From Cephalotus follicularis (Eukaryota; Streptophyta; Magnoliopsida; Oxalidales; Cephalotaceae), in contig BDDD01002277.1 of NCBI GenBank assembly GCA_001972305.1, forward strand, positions 164,155-228,154: a DNA stretch of 64,000 nucleotides, written 5' to 3'. The translations under genes and the position numbers were made by a program. The notes below the pieces were generated by a model. That model had not been told where the DNA came from and ran no database searches. It saw only the letters and a list, made by a program, of their open reading frames with translations. Below are positions 25,820 through 36,935 of this stretch, piece by piece (the stretch's first letter is position 1; every line of letters starts with the position of its first letter).

Positions 25820-25824
25820 GTCCA

Positions 25825-26450
25825 TACATAGGAATTTGGTTGTAGCCAGAGTAAGCATCCAAGAAGCTCAGCATTCTGTAACCGGAGGTTACATCCACCA
25901 ATTGATGAATCTTCGGGAGGTAGAAGTGGTCTTTCGGACAAGTTATATTGAGGTCTGTGAAGTCTATACACATCCTCCACTTGCCGTTGGCCTTCTTGAC
26001 TAGGACCAGGTTCGCCAGCCAGTCGGAGTATTGTACTTCTCTTATAAACCTCGCTTGCAATAGCTTATTTACTTCATCTACTATCACTTGTTGCCTTTCG
26101 GGCGTGAAGTTTCTCTTCTTTTGCCTAGTCGGAGGCCGCATTGGATCCACACTAAGTTTATGGATCGTTACCTCTGGACTGATCCCCGGGACCTCCTCTG
26201 CCGACTAGGTGAACACATCTCTATTGTTTTTGAGGAAAGTTATTAGTTCCTCTTTCTCCACCTCTCCAAGTTGTGAGCCAACCTGGAATACTTTCTCTGC
26301 ATTACCTTCCTCCATAGGCACCTGCACAACATCCTCCACGAGTTATGGACGCTCAAGCTCCACTTCTCCTCTGAGTTTCACATTTGCTATGAGAAGGGCT
26401 TTTCCCTTCCCCTTGTCTTTTATGGCAGTCTGGTAGTACTGCCTAGCAAC
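25825..26450 (-). pseudogene. Tat-A RT, N-terminal portion, fossil
   Basis: The minus strand reads MDPMRPPTRQKKRNFTPERQ, then LLQARFIREVQYSDWLANLV, VKKANGKWRMCIDFTDLN and FLDAYSGYNQIPMYG. This is the fingers/palm start of a Gypsy RT. It is cut at 25824 by Copia-1; the rest of RT lies left of 7626. Confidence 0.88.
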
Positions 26451-27029
26451 CTACTGGCCTTCCTGGACTTCCCCCAGACCAAACCTGGTCGAGAATTTTA
26501 CCAATAAGTGCCTTGTCGACACTATTGCCTCCATTAAGTTCAATCCTAGTCGCCCAATTATAGCATCGTAGGGGCTTGGTGTATCAACCACCAGGAAGGT
26601 TACTTGTACTTGGGTTTGGCATGGGGCCATGCCTGCAACAACTGACAAGTCGATGGATCCTAGATGATAGACCATCTCTCCCGCGAAGCCTATCAGAGGA
26701 GTTTTGACAGGCTTTAGTTTGTCTGTCGGAATCCTCAGCTGATCAAATGCATGTTTGTAGAGGATGTTCGTCGAGCTTCCATTGTCAATGAGGATTCTCT
26801 TCATAGTGAATAATTCCACTAGGAGAGTCACTACCACGAGATCATCGTGAGGGAGACGTATTCCCTTATAGTCCACATCTGAGAAGGATATTACCTCATC
26901 TTCTCCACCAGTCTTCAACCTTTTGCTATGCGTGTATTGTTGCATAGCAAAGGTTTGCCAAGCATAGGCTTTTCTAGCCCTGCTATGGTCGCCACCAGAT
27001 GCGACCCCTCTAGAGATGATGTGGATCAC
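26451..27029 (-). pseudogene. Tat-A aspartic protease region, fossil
   Basis: The minus strand contains ILIDNGSSTNILYKHAFDQL, where DNGS stands at the usual D-S/T-G site, and VVDTPSPYDAIIGRLGLN, a typical flap and C-terminal motif of Gypsy proteases. Tat-B has the same region with DSGS at the active site. Confidence 0.82.
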
Positions 27030-28690
27030 ACCCCTGGGCTGTTGCTCCTCTTCCTACTGTGGAGCTTCTTCTCTGCGCTTCCTTCTTCCCTGGGGAGCAT
27101 CTCTGTCAACAAATTTTCTTAGATGACCTTCGCGGATCAAGTCCTCTATTTGATTCTTCAAGTGTCTGCACTCCTCCATATCATGCCTATGAGCACGATG
27201 GTACCGGCAGTATTTATTCAAGTCCCTCTTCTCGGCCAGGGCTCTTAATGGTGTTGGCCACTGGATAGGGACCTTGTCCTTCTCCACCGCCAGAATCCTG
27301 GTCCGCGTCTCCAGGAGATGGGCAAAGTTATTGTAATTGGGGATTGGTGTTCCCCTTTTTGGTGACTCCTCTCTCCTGAAAAGTTTGTGCCTAAGGTCAT
27401 CTTTGTTTAGCTCTGACCTCTCCTTCCTTTTCTGCTTTTTCCCTGGAGCACTTTCATGAGCGCTCCTATTTCTCCACATGTTGACCCGACCAGGAAGTCT
27501 TCTGCTTCCTAGCCACCATAGCCTCCTCTGCATTAGCATACTTCTCTGCTCTTCTCAGAAGGTTTGCCATGTCCAGAGCATGCTTCTTCATGAGGGTTAA
27601 GGTAAATGGTGAGTTGTCCTTCAATCCACTGTTCATAGCTGCCAGAGCAAAGGATGGCTCCAAATCCTTCACCATCAGAGACTCCTTATTGAATCGGGTG
27701 AGGTAGTCTCTGAGTGACTCATCCTTCCGTTGCACCACGTTGATCAAATGGTTTGAATTCTTCCTCTGCATGGTGCTATTGAGGAATTTAGTAATGAACA
27801 GTTCTGTAAACTGTTCGAAGTTCACCACCGAATTTTGAGGCAGGGTGGAGTATCATGCCTAGGCTGCACCGGTCAGAGTTGCTGGGAATCCTCGGTAAAG
27901 CACAACATCTGAATCCTGATGAACCAACATGATTTGTGTATAGTAGCGTACATGTTGGATTGGGTCAGTGGACCCATCATACTCCTTGAGATTAGGGAAC
28001 CAGAATCGTCTTGTGATACGTTCTCTTATTATCTCTTGAGTGAGGGGCGTGCAGTTAATATTTCGCACCTCGGACAAGTACCCCTTCGACTGCTCGGCTC
28101 TTTTGAGCATCTTTTCCATCTCAACAAACATTCTGTTCATGGTCTGCTCCACACCTGCTAGAAACTTGCGATGTACCCGTTGCAAGTCAGACTGAGTGAT
28201 CCAACCTGCTCCTCTGTAAAGTTCTCGTTCTACGAGAAGCGTAGGAACGTGCTCGGGTCTCCTCCTCCTCCACTGCACAATCCTCTTCCATCGGATCTTG
28301 CTCTGGAAGATCTTGTTGGGGATTATAGCTATAATCCATTGCGCTTGAAGACTCAACCCTAAGAGATGTATTAATCTCCGGCCGCCTCGGGGGACAAATT
28401 GCCCTCTTCGGCGGGTTTCGCCTGACCCATTGGAGCTGTTGAACTTCTGTGGCTAACCTGCTTGGTCCAGCCTGATCTGGAAGGGCTGGTCAGCTTGGCC
28501 CAGCCTGATTTTGATTGGCCAAGTTGTTCGCTAGCAGGGTGGTAAGACACCCCATTTCTTGGAGCAGTTGAGTAAATTGCTCGCCAGTGATGGGAGCTTG
28601 CTCGAGAGCCTAAGCAGCAACAGGTGCTTGACTGTCAGCGGGAGCTTGGCTGCCGGTGGCTGTAGAGCTGGTGTTCCTTCTTGTAGGCAT
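27030..28690 (-). pseudogene. Tat-A gag, fossil
   Basis: The start is taken at 28690 (MPTRRNTSSTATG), shortly after the primer site as in Tat-B. Retrotransposon gag motifs follow: YDGSTDPIQHVRYYTQIM, then FEQFTELFITKFLNS, LRDYLTRFNKESL and LRRAEKYANAEEAM. Near the end comes the CRYHRAHRHDMEECRHLKNQ motif that replaces a classic CCHC knuckle in many Tat elements. It is broken. Confidence 0.85.
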
Positions 28691-28716
28691 AATTCAAAAA
28701 TCTTTTTGTTGCGTTT

Positions 28717-28733
28717 CCCACAGACGGCGCCAA
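28717..28733 (-). other. Tat-A primer binding site
   Basis: The minus strand reads TTGGCGCCGTCTGTGGG directly inside the 5' LTR, a sequence common at this position in plant Tat-type elements. I did not assign the tRNA. Confidence 0.7.
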
Positions 28734-28734
28734 T

Positions 28735-29245
28735 TGTTGATGTCGAAATCAACACCACAACAGTCCCTTACGTGTAGAGATTTGATTTGTAGAGAAAAAC
28801 GCACCGAATGCTCCGAGGATGACATTGGATAGGTGTTTTGATGTCCTCCCTACACACAGAAAGCAAACTAAATGAAGGTCTAGAAGGTATTACTCCTGGG
28901 GACTATCTGATGCTTAAGTTACATGGTGACATAGAAGATATAATAAGGTTCTTTTAAGGTTCAAATTGACCGACCTGTGTAAAGTGTTACTTTATGGTAT
29001 TTATAGGATCACCTTGTTGTAACTGTCTCCCTACCATCAACTTGCATCACGGAGATGATTATTGTACCCCTAGGAAATGATCAAGTATCTCATCATTTCC
29101 CTTATTTGGCGCCGGACCTTTATGTTGTGCATTACCATTTTGAATTGTAAATGGCCCGACCACGTGTCTGTAGCTCCAGATGACACATAGCTGAATTTTA
29201 AGAGGACACGTGGTAGTTTATTTGGGTAGAAGTTTTTCCATATCA
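28735..29245 (-). repeat. Tat-A 5' LTR (511 bp)
   Basis: TGTTGATGTCG...CATATCA; partner of 499-968. Two CACGTG boxes at 29161-29166 and 29207-29212 flank the likely upstream promoter region. Confidence 0.9.
28998..29007 (-). promoter_or_regulatory. TATA box in Tat-A 5' LTR
   Basis: The minus strand reads CTATAAATAC, in the position matching the CTATAAATAC of the Tat-B LTR at 30845-30854. Conservation between two diverged copies supports it as the LTR promoter. Confidence 0.6.
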
Positions 29246-29636
29246 ATATATATAATCGTAAATAATTAATGTTTGTCTTAATTAATTTTGTGTAACATGA
29301 TAGTCTTATTTGACACACTAATTAAAATATTGTGTAAAATTTATCAAAAAATAAAATCTAAGGTTATTAAACGAAGATAAATGAGGAGAATTGATTAGTT
29401 ATGGTTATTAAATGTTACTTTGTAATTAATTGGTAAAGTATGGATAATTTTGTCTACTTAAAATGAAATTGAAGGGTAAAATAGGTATATAAAATATATT
29501 TCAATGGGAATGTTGGATTCTCACTATTTTTTGTGGGAATGACATTGTCATGTTTTGTGGGTAAGTGATTTTTATGGGAATAAAACATTCTTAGAAATAT
29601 TTTAGAATTCTACGAACCAAACTCCGGCATTTATAA

Positions 29637-29920
29637 ATATTCATGAGAATATTTTATTTCCATGAAAAATACCCTGAATCAAATGTAATATAAATTTATA
29701 TTAATTGAGTGATATACGATAATAAGTTTACTACCATATGACTATAGATCCTCTCTCTAAATATATAGGTGCATGTAAACATTCCTAGGAATGTTTTATT
29801 TTTATAGAAAATGCTCGGAACAAAATGCAGCATGAATATATATTAATTGAGTTGTGTAAGATGATAAGTTTGTCACCATATGACAGTGAACCCTCTCTCT
29901 AAATATATATGGGTATAAGC
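29637..29920. repeat. Diverged tandem repeat, two units of about 141 bp
   Basis: Unit 1 (29637-29778) and unit 2 (29779-29920) share AATATTTTATTT/AATGTTTTATTT, then TATTAATTGAG, then ACCATATGAC, and end in CCTCTCTCTAAATATATA. They differ at perhaps a quarter of positions. They may be the end of an older transposon. Confidence 0.6.
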
Positions 29921-29960
29921 AATATGATAATAATGGTGCGTGAACATAAATTTTTTTTAA

Positions 29961-30309
29961 AAATAATTCTATAGATCATATTAATCCTGATTTTTTTTCC
30001 AAAAGTGATATGGCCAAATATGGTCATGGTTTATGCATTTTCAAATATTAATTATGATTTTTTAGAAACGTGACCAATGATATATGGCCATATCACTTTT
30101 GGAAAAATCTTTCGGTATTAAGTTAGGATCTATAGATTATCTATATATCCTAACTTAATACTGAAAGATTTTTCCGAAAGTGATATGGTAAAATATCATT
30201 GGTCATATTTCATGTATTTTCAAATATCATATATGACTTTTTAAAAATATGACCAATGATATTTGACCATATCACTTTCAGAAAAATAAGTTAGGATCTA
30301 CAGAATTAT
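29961..30309. repeat. Compound foldback (MITE-like)
   Basis: The sequence is palindromic at two scales. Two foldback units of about 115 bp (about 29990-30107 and 30169-30288) each begin and end with a GTGATATGG/CCATATCAC arm. The whole is also an inverted repeat about a centre near 30138, where TAAGTTAGGATCTATAG meets CTATATATCCTAACTTA. The outer ends ATAATTCTATAGATC and GATCTACAGAATTAT are inverted copies. No coding capacity is seen. Confidence 0.7.
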
Positions 30310-30608
30310 TCTTTGTTTTAAATAAATTACTTTAATCAATTGATTTAGAGGATTAATTTGTCAAAGCAAAATATCTTTGTCTACTACTTTGATGATATGA
30401 CTAAATCAGAACTTTAAAATGATGGTTTTGAATAATAGAGATTTAGTCACATTATCAAGGTTGTGGATGAGGATATTTATGCTTTGACAAAATCACTTCT
30501 GTTGATTTAATTCAATCTAACAAATCCTTATAATTAGTTTCAATTTTATAAATGTGATAGGAAATAAAATTAAGAGTAAGGAAAAATTAACATGAGAATT
30601 ATAGATAG

Positions 30609-31106
30609 TGATACGGTAAAAATTTTATTACAAGAACCTTGCCACGTGTCCTCGGGTCGTGATGCCAGGTGTCTTCCAGAGGCCTAGACACGTGGTCAGG
30701 CGTTACCAGCTCAAAGAATCACGCTAAATAGGCATGCTGGCGTTAAATCCGGTGGAGATCAGGGAAATGTCCGTGATCCTAGGGCATTTCCTTAAGGGAT
30801 ACACATCAACTCCGAAATCCATGCTTATCAGTTACATTCTAGAGCTATAAATACTAGAATCAACAACATTAACCAGGTCAGTCATTTTTACATACTAAAG
30901 AACCTCAAATTTTATGTGCATTGTCTAACTTAAGCATCGGAGTGTCCCCGGGACTTCAACCTCCTGGACCTACAAGCTGTTTGCTTATTTGTGTAGGGAA
31001 CATAGTCACCATCAAACCTTCTTCTCAGGCATATCTCAGCGATTCCTTTAACAAATCAAAGTCCTCCACGTAGGATACTGCTGAGGAAAGGATTTTTGCA
31101 TCAACA
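30609..31106 (+). repeat. Tat-B 5' LTR
   Basis: TGATACGG...GCATCAACA. Holds CCACGTGTC at 30642-30650 and GACACGTGG at 30687-30695, upstream of the TATA box. Confidence 0.92.
30845..30854 (+). promoter_or_regulatory. TATA box in Tat-B 5' LTR
   Basis: CTATAAATAC, also present in the 3' LTR near 41299 and in the Tat-A LTR. It lies about 150 bp downstream of the paired CACGTG boxes. Confidence 0.6.
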
Positions 31107-31124
31107 GTTGACGTCGTCTGTGGG
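31107..31124 (+). other. Tat-B primer binding site
   Basis: GTTGACGTCGTCTGTGGG abuts the 5' LTR and corresponds to the TTGGCGCCGTCTGTGGG site of Tat-A with a few changes. Confidence 0.65.
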
Positions 31125-31151
31125 AAATGAGACAAAAAGCTATCAAGAATC

Positions 31152-32743
31152 ATGCCTCCGAGAAAGAACAACAACCATTCTGCTCTTGATGGCAGCCAGG
31201 CTGCTACTGGAAACAACCCAGTTTCAACCGGCCAAGTTACCGTCACTGCCAAGCAAGCTCCCATCACTGGGGAGCAATTCACTCAGCTGCTCCAGGGAGT
31301 GGAGCGCCTCACCAACTTGTTTCCCACCAGTTTAGCCAACCAAAATCAGGTCGGACCTGCTCAACCAGTGGTTCGAGGATAATCTGGCCCGCAAAGGCCG
31401 ACCCAGGAGAACCAACGCCCCCGTGGACAAAGGCGAAACCCGCCAAGGGGCATGCTCCCCCCGAGGCGGTCAGGGGTTGATACACCTCTGAGGAGGAGAA
31501 CTGAGATTAATACATCTCAGAGGGCAGAGTCCTCAACTGCCCAAGATCACAACAATCCCCAACAAGAGCACTCCGAGCACCAAGCGATGGAAGTGGATCG
31601 CCAGGGGGGGTGCTGAGGAGATGCGTGTGCGCTCCAATGCCTCACGCAGGACCGGTACAGTGCGGGGGAGTCACAGGTTTCTAGCAGGGCTAGGAATATT
31701 GAAGATGTTGAGCAAGCAATGAACATGAAGCTTGCGGAGATGGAGAAGAGGATCTGTGGAGCCGAGCAACCAATGGGATATCTGGCCGAGGTACGCAACA
31801 TTAGCGGCAACCTCTTCACATCCGAGATCATGAAGGAGTGTATCCCTACTGGATTCCGGTTCCCGAGTCTCCAGCAGTATGATGAGTCCACGAATCCCAT
31901 CCAACATGTGCGCACTTACATCCAAACCTTGTTAGTGCACAAGCCTCGGACGTCACACTTTGCCTAGGATTCCAGCAACACTGACTGGAGCAGCCCAGTC
32001 ATGGTATTCTACCCTGGCAGAGGGATTGGTGGAGAATTTCGATCAGTTTGCAGAACTGTTCGTGACAAAGTTCCTCAACAACGCCACACAAAGGAGAAAC
32101 TTGACCCATTTAATCAACGTGGTGTAGGGGAGGGATGAACCACTAAGAGACTACCTCACCAGGTTCAACAAGAAGTCTCTCACAGTGAAAGACCTAGAGC
32201 CGTCCTTCGCTCTAGCAGCTCTGAACAGTGGGCTGAAGGACAACTCCCCTTTCACTTTCTCTCTGCTGAAGAAGTCCGCGATGGATATGGCAGACCCGCT
32301 GAGAAGAGCAGAGAGGTATATCAACGCTGAGGATGGGATGGCGGCCAGGAAACAGAAAACATCCTGGTTGGGCCATCAGGTGGAGAAAGGGGAGCATTCA
32401 TGAAATTCCCCCACGAAGAAAGAGAAGAGGAAAGAGAGGTTTGAGCTCCACAAGGATGACCTCAGGCACAAGCTCTCTAGGAGAGAGGAGACCACGGGAA
32501 GGGGCGCCCATCTCGGCATACAACAATTTTGCCCATCTCCTAGAATCTCGTACCAGGATACTTGCAGTGGAGAAAGATAAGGTCCCCATTCAATGGCCTG
32601 CACCAATGAGATACTCAGCTGAGAATAGGGACACAGAAAAGTATTGCTGGTACCATCGTGACCACGAGCACGATACCGAGGAGTACAAGTAGCTAAAGAA
32701 TCAGATAGAAGACCTGATTCGCAAGGGGCACCTACACAAGTAT
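31152..32743 (+). pseudogene. Tat-B gag, fossil
   Basis: It starts MPPRKNNNHSALDGSQAATG at 31152, about 45 bp after the LTR. Motifs: ITGEQFTQLLQGVERLTNLF, then YDESTNPIQHVRTYIQTLLV, KDLEPSFALAALNSGLKDNS, LRRAERYINAEDGMAARKQ, and the CWYHRDHEHDTEEYK motif near 32650. It parallels Tat-A gag and is broken. Confidence 0.85.
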
Positions 32744-33421
32744 GTGAATAGGAACGCTCCTCAGAAAAGGAGGGAGCGCAGAGAAGAAGCTCCACAACAG
32801 CCAGAGGAGCAACAACATCAACCCAGATGTGTCATCCATACCATCTCTGGAGAAGTCACGTATGGTGGCGACCATAAAAATGCTAGAAAGGCCTATGGAA
32901 GACAATCCCTTGCAATGCAACAGATTCAGCATAGCAAGAAAATAAGGACTGGTGGAGATGAGGAGGTGATATCCTTCTCCGGGATGGACTATGAAGGATT
33001 ACGTCTCTCTCATGATGATCCAATGGTGGTAACTCTTATGGTGGAACTTTTCACTATGAAGAGGATCCTAATTGATAGCGGGAGCGCGGCCGATATCTTG
33101 TATAAACATACATTTGATCAGCTAAAGATACCAACTGATCAGCTCAGGCCCGTGAAGACCCCCACTGGTTGGCTTTGTAGGGGAGATGGTCCATCCTCTA
33201 GGATCCATCGATCTATCCGTGGTTGCAGGCACAGCCCCACGTCAGACCCAGGTGCATATGATATTCTTGGTAGAGGACACACCAAGCCCGTACAATGCTA
33301 TAATCGGGCGTCCATGTTTGAACTTATTGGAGGCAATAGTGTCTACGAGACACTTGGTGATAAAATTCCCAACGAGATTTGACATGGGGGAAGTCAGAGG
33401 AGATCAACAGGTAGCAAGACA
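32744..33421 (+). pseudogene. Tat-B aspartic protease region, fossil
   Basis: An open block starts at 32744 with a charged linker, then CVIHTISGEVTYGGDHKNAR. The active-site segment MKRILIDSGSAADILYKH is near 33055-33110. Decayed. Confidence 0.82.
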
Positions 33422-34940
33422 GTGCTACAAACTGTCGTGATGGATAAGGGGAAGGAGAAGGCCTTGTCCATAACAAATGTGGAGCTTAGAGGGGATGCGG
33501 AACCCGAGCCTTCACAACCTGTGGAAGAAGTGTTACAGGTGCACTTGGAGGAGGGCAATGAAGAAAAAATTATCCAACTTGACTCACAATTTGGAGAGGT
33601 GGAGAAAGGGAAACTTATAACGTTCCTCAAAAACAATAAAGATGTATTCGCTTGGTCCGCAGAGGAGGTCCCTGGGATCAGCCCAGCAGTGATGGTGCAC
33701 AAGCTAAGTGTGGATCCTATGAGGCCTCCGGCCAGACAGAAGAAAAGGAACTTCGCTCCTGAGAGGCAGCAAGTAATAGCCAATGAGGTGAGCAAGCTAT
33801 TACAAGCGGGGTTCATCAGGAAGTGCACTATTCTGACTGGCTGGCGAACCTGGTCCTAGTCAAGAAAGCAAACGGCAAGTGGAGGATGTTCATTGACTTC
33901 ACATACCTCAACAAAGCTTATTGCAAGGATCACTTCCCTCTCCCCAAGATTGATCAGTTGGTGGATGCGACCTCGGGGTACATAATCTTAATCTTTTTGG
34001 ATGCCTACTTGGGGTATAATCAAATCCCCATGTATGGGCCCAACGAGAACAAGACAGCCTTCATCACTGACAGAGGCATGTACTGTTACAAAGTCATGCC
34101 ATTTGGATTGAAGAATGCCGGGGCAACCTACCAACGGTTGGTCAACAAGATCTTTGAGCCTCATATCGGGAAAATCATGGAGGTTTATAATAACGACATG
34201 TTCATCAAGACGCCAGCAAGGAGCCCCCACATTAATGACTTGAAGTAAACCTTTGGAGTGTTAAGGAGATATAAGATGAAGCTCAATCCGTCCAAGTGTA
34301 CTTTAGGGGTCACCTCTGGTAAGTTCCTCGGGTTCATGGTCCCAAGCAGGGGAATAGAGGCCAACCCGGAGAAAATTTTAGCAGTACAGAGCATGAGGCC
34401 TCCTCAGGCCATCAGGGATATACAGAAATTGAATGGAAGAATAGCAGCCCTGAACAGGTTTGTCTCAAAGTCAGCAGAGAAGTGTCTCCCTTTTTTCAAA
34501 GTATTAAGAGATCCTAAGGGATTTTATTGGTCGGAAGAATGTCAAGCAGCCTTCGACAAGTTGAAGGAATACTTGGCTTCCCCTCCTCTGATATCAAAAC
34601 GTAAAGACGAGGAATACCTGTATTTGTACCTTGCGGCAACAACAGGTGCAATGAGTGCAGTGCTAGTCAGAGAAGAGGAGAAAGTTCAAAGGCCGGTATA
34701 TTATGTCAGCAAAGCTTTGAACGAAGCTGAGGGGAGGTATCCGGAGGTGGAAAAATTTGCATATGCTCTGATCATAGCAGCAAGGAAGTTGAGGCCGTAC
34801 TTCCAAGCTCATACTATCAAGGTCCTGTCCAACCAGCCACTAAGGCAAGTACTATCAAAGCCAGACCTCTCGGGAAGGCTGATCAAGTAGTCGATCGAGT
34901 TAGAAGAGTATGATATAAAGTTTGGAGCCAGACCAGCAAT
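33422..34940 (+). pseudogene. Tat-B RT and RNase H, fossil
   Basis: Linker, then MRPPARQKKRNFAPERQ, DWLANLVLVKKANGKWRM, FLDAYLGYNQIPMYGP, ITDRGMYCYKVMPFGLKNAG (palm) and KCTLGVTSGKFLGFMVPSRG. RNase H follows with FYWSEECQAAFDKLKEYL, LYLAATTGAMSAVLV, VYYVSKALNEAEGRYPEVEK and LSNQPLRQVLSKPDLSGRL. It is broken. Confidence 0.88.
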
Positions 34941-34953
34941 AAAGTCATAGGTC

Positions 34954-35330
34954 TTGGAAGATTTTGTAGGAGATCATACACTTACGGAGTGTATGGAAGA
35001 AGACACCTCTGAAGAAGAGAAGGGGTTATGGAAGTTGTCCGTGGATGGCTTATCCTGTGTCTCCGACAGCGGAGCAGGTTTAGTGTTAACAAGTCCAGAT
35101 GGGTGGACCATAGAGTATGCTCTGAGGTTTGGATTCAAGGCCACAAACAATGAAGTCGAGTGGGAAGCACTGATCGTTGGGCTAACAATAGCGAAGCACT
35201 TGGAGGTTCAAAAAATAGAAGCCTCCAGTGATTCTCAGCTAGTAGTTGGTTTGACGAGTGGTGAATATGAAGCCAGAGAAGATTCCATGGCTAAGTACTT
35301 AACATAATTTCAGGGTTTGAAGTCAACCTT
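34954..35330 (+). pseudogene. Tat-B archaeal-type RNase H, fossil
   Basis: Contains WKLSVDGLSCVSDSGAGLVL, YALRFGFKATNNEVEWEALI and EASSDSQLVVGLTSGEYEAR. These are the signature strands of the second RNase H that distinguishes Tat elements from other Gypsy lineages. Confidence 0.85.
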
Positions 35331-35499
35331 CCAAACGATTAGAGTCTTAAAGGTGCCGAGAGCAGAAAATGCCCGAACAGACCAGTTGTCCAAGTTAGTA
35401 ACAGCGAAGGAGTTGTAGGGAAATAAAATAGCATTGATGGACTACCTGGATAAGCCCACCGTCTTGGAGGTAGACGTGATGGACATAGATGCACCGTCA

Positions 35500-36742
35500 G
35501 AGCCAAACAGGATGACTCCATTTATCAATTGGCTGAGGAACGGGATTTTCTCGAGGACCCCGTAGAAGCGAGAAAACTAGTGTACAGAGCAAACAAATAC
35601 CAACTTCGAGATGAGATTCTCTACAAAAGTTCATTCTCTTACTCTTGGCTGAGGTGTATGACTCCCCTAGAGGCCAATTATGCTTTAAGGGAAGTCCATG
35701 AAGGAGTCTGTGACAATCACAAGGGGGCAGAACCATGTCCCACAAATTATTGAGGCAGGTCTATTTCTGGCTTACCATGCACCAGGATGCCATAGACTTT
35801 GTGAGGAAATGTGATAGGTGTCCGAGATATGCCAATATAAGCAGGAGACCCTTAGAACCCCTGACATCCATCACGGCCCCATGGCCCTTTGCATAGTGGG
35901 GGGTGAACTTTGTTGGACCATTATCAGTGGCAATAGGGCAGAGGAAGTTTATCATTGTGGCAGTGGACTACTTCACCAAGTGGGTAGAAACTGAACCCCT
36001 GGCCACGATCACATAGCAGAACACGGAGAGCTTCGTATGGAAATCGATCATCTAAAGATTTGGAGTCCCGAGAGTAATGGTCTCAGATAATGGGAAGCAA
36101 TTCGATTGCCAGGCTTTCCATGATTTTTGCAAAGAATGGAGAATAGAGCATAGGCTAGCCTCAGTAGCCTACCCCCAGAGCAATGGTGAAGCCGAGGTGA
36201 TCAACAGAGAAATCATCTCGGGCTTGAAGAAGCGCCTTGAGCATAGCAAGGGAAGATGGACAGAGGAGCTACCAAGTGTACTATGGGCTTATAGAACCAC
36301 TCCTTGGACCATAACTGGCGAGTCCTCATACAGCCTTTGTTTTGGAGCTGAAGTTATGATACCGGTAGAGATTGGTGTACAGTCATCATGAGTTGTACAT
36401 TTCAGCGAAGAAAATAACGAAGAAGGGCTGAAGACCCTCCTCGACTTAATGGAAGAGCTCAAAGACAAGACAGCTATCAAAGTTGCAGCATACCAACAGA
36501 GGGTGGGCCGTTACTATAACAAAAGGGTACACCCCCGACCACTAAGGGAAGGAGACCTAGTCCTACGCAACTCAGCTATTGCAGATCCAACCGGTACCAG
36601 AGGAAAGCTAGCCCCTAATTGGGAAGGACCATACAAGGTGAAGAGAGTGCTCCGCCGAAGAACATTCAAACTTGAAACTCTTGGGGGCAGGGAGATTCCC
36701 AGAGCTTGGAATGCCGAGCATCTGAGGAAGTATTACCAGTGA
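35500..36742 (+). pseudogene. Tat-B integrase, fossil
   Basis: N-terminal zinc region with GGQ-like spacing and H...C..C residues around 35740-35830, core with VDYFTKWVETEP, VSDNGKQFDCQAFHDFCKEW, AYPQSNGEAEVINREIISGL and LPSVLWAYRTTPWT, then the C-terminal domain GTRGKLAPNWEGPYKVKRVL ending WNAEHLRKYYQ at 36742. It is broken. Confidence 0.87.
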
Positions 36743-36935
36743 TTCTTTGTAAGTTGTACAAATTCAAGAATGTCAATAATATTGAATTTTTTCTCAAAAA
36801 ATGTTTGCAAAGATCATAGTTCCAAGTTTGCAAGGGACCGGAAGCCCAATGTTCATGTCCTTAAACCTTTGAACAGCCGTCGATCAACTCCCTCAACCAT
36901 GAAACTTTAATATAGGCATGCCCGACCATGCTCCC

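Larger units (their letters stand above)
499..29245 (-). mobile_element. Tat-A: Ty3/Gypsy Tat-lineage LTR element, broken, host of nested Copia elements
   Basis: The ends are LTRs at 499-968 and 28735-29245, each TG...CA, flanked by 5-bp ATATA duplications at 494-498 and 29246-29250. On the minus strand the parts run 5' LTR, primer site, gag, protease, reverse transcriptase, RNase H, a second archaeal-type RNase H, integrase, a 3' region with antisense reading frames, and 3' LTR. The second RNase H and a gag motif of the type KYCRYHRxHxHDxEEC point to the Tat lineage (Ogre/Retand-like). Without the 18.2 kb nested insertion the element is about 10.5 kb. The LTRs differ by roughly 12% over a stretch compared by hand, so it is an old copy of several million years at usual plant rates. 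It is decayed, with many breaks in its reading frames. Confidence 0.9.
29251..30608. other. Spacer between two divergent Tat elements, no gene
   Basis: This is very AT-rich older sequence between the ATATA duplication of Tat-A and the GATAG duplication of Tat-B. It holds the tandem repeat at 29637-29920 and the compound foldback at 29961-30309, described separately. Nothing else is recognised. Confidence 0.6.
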
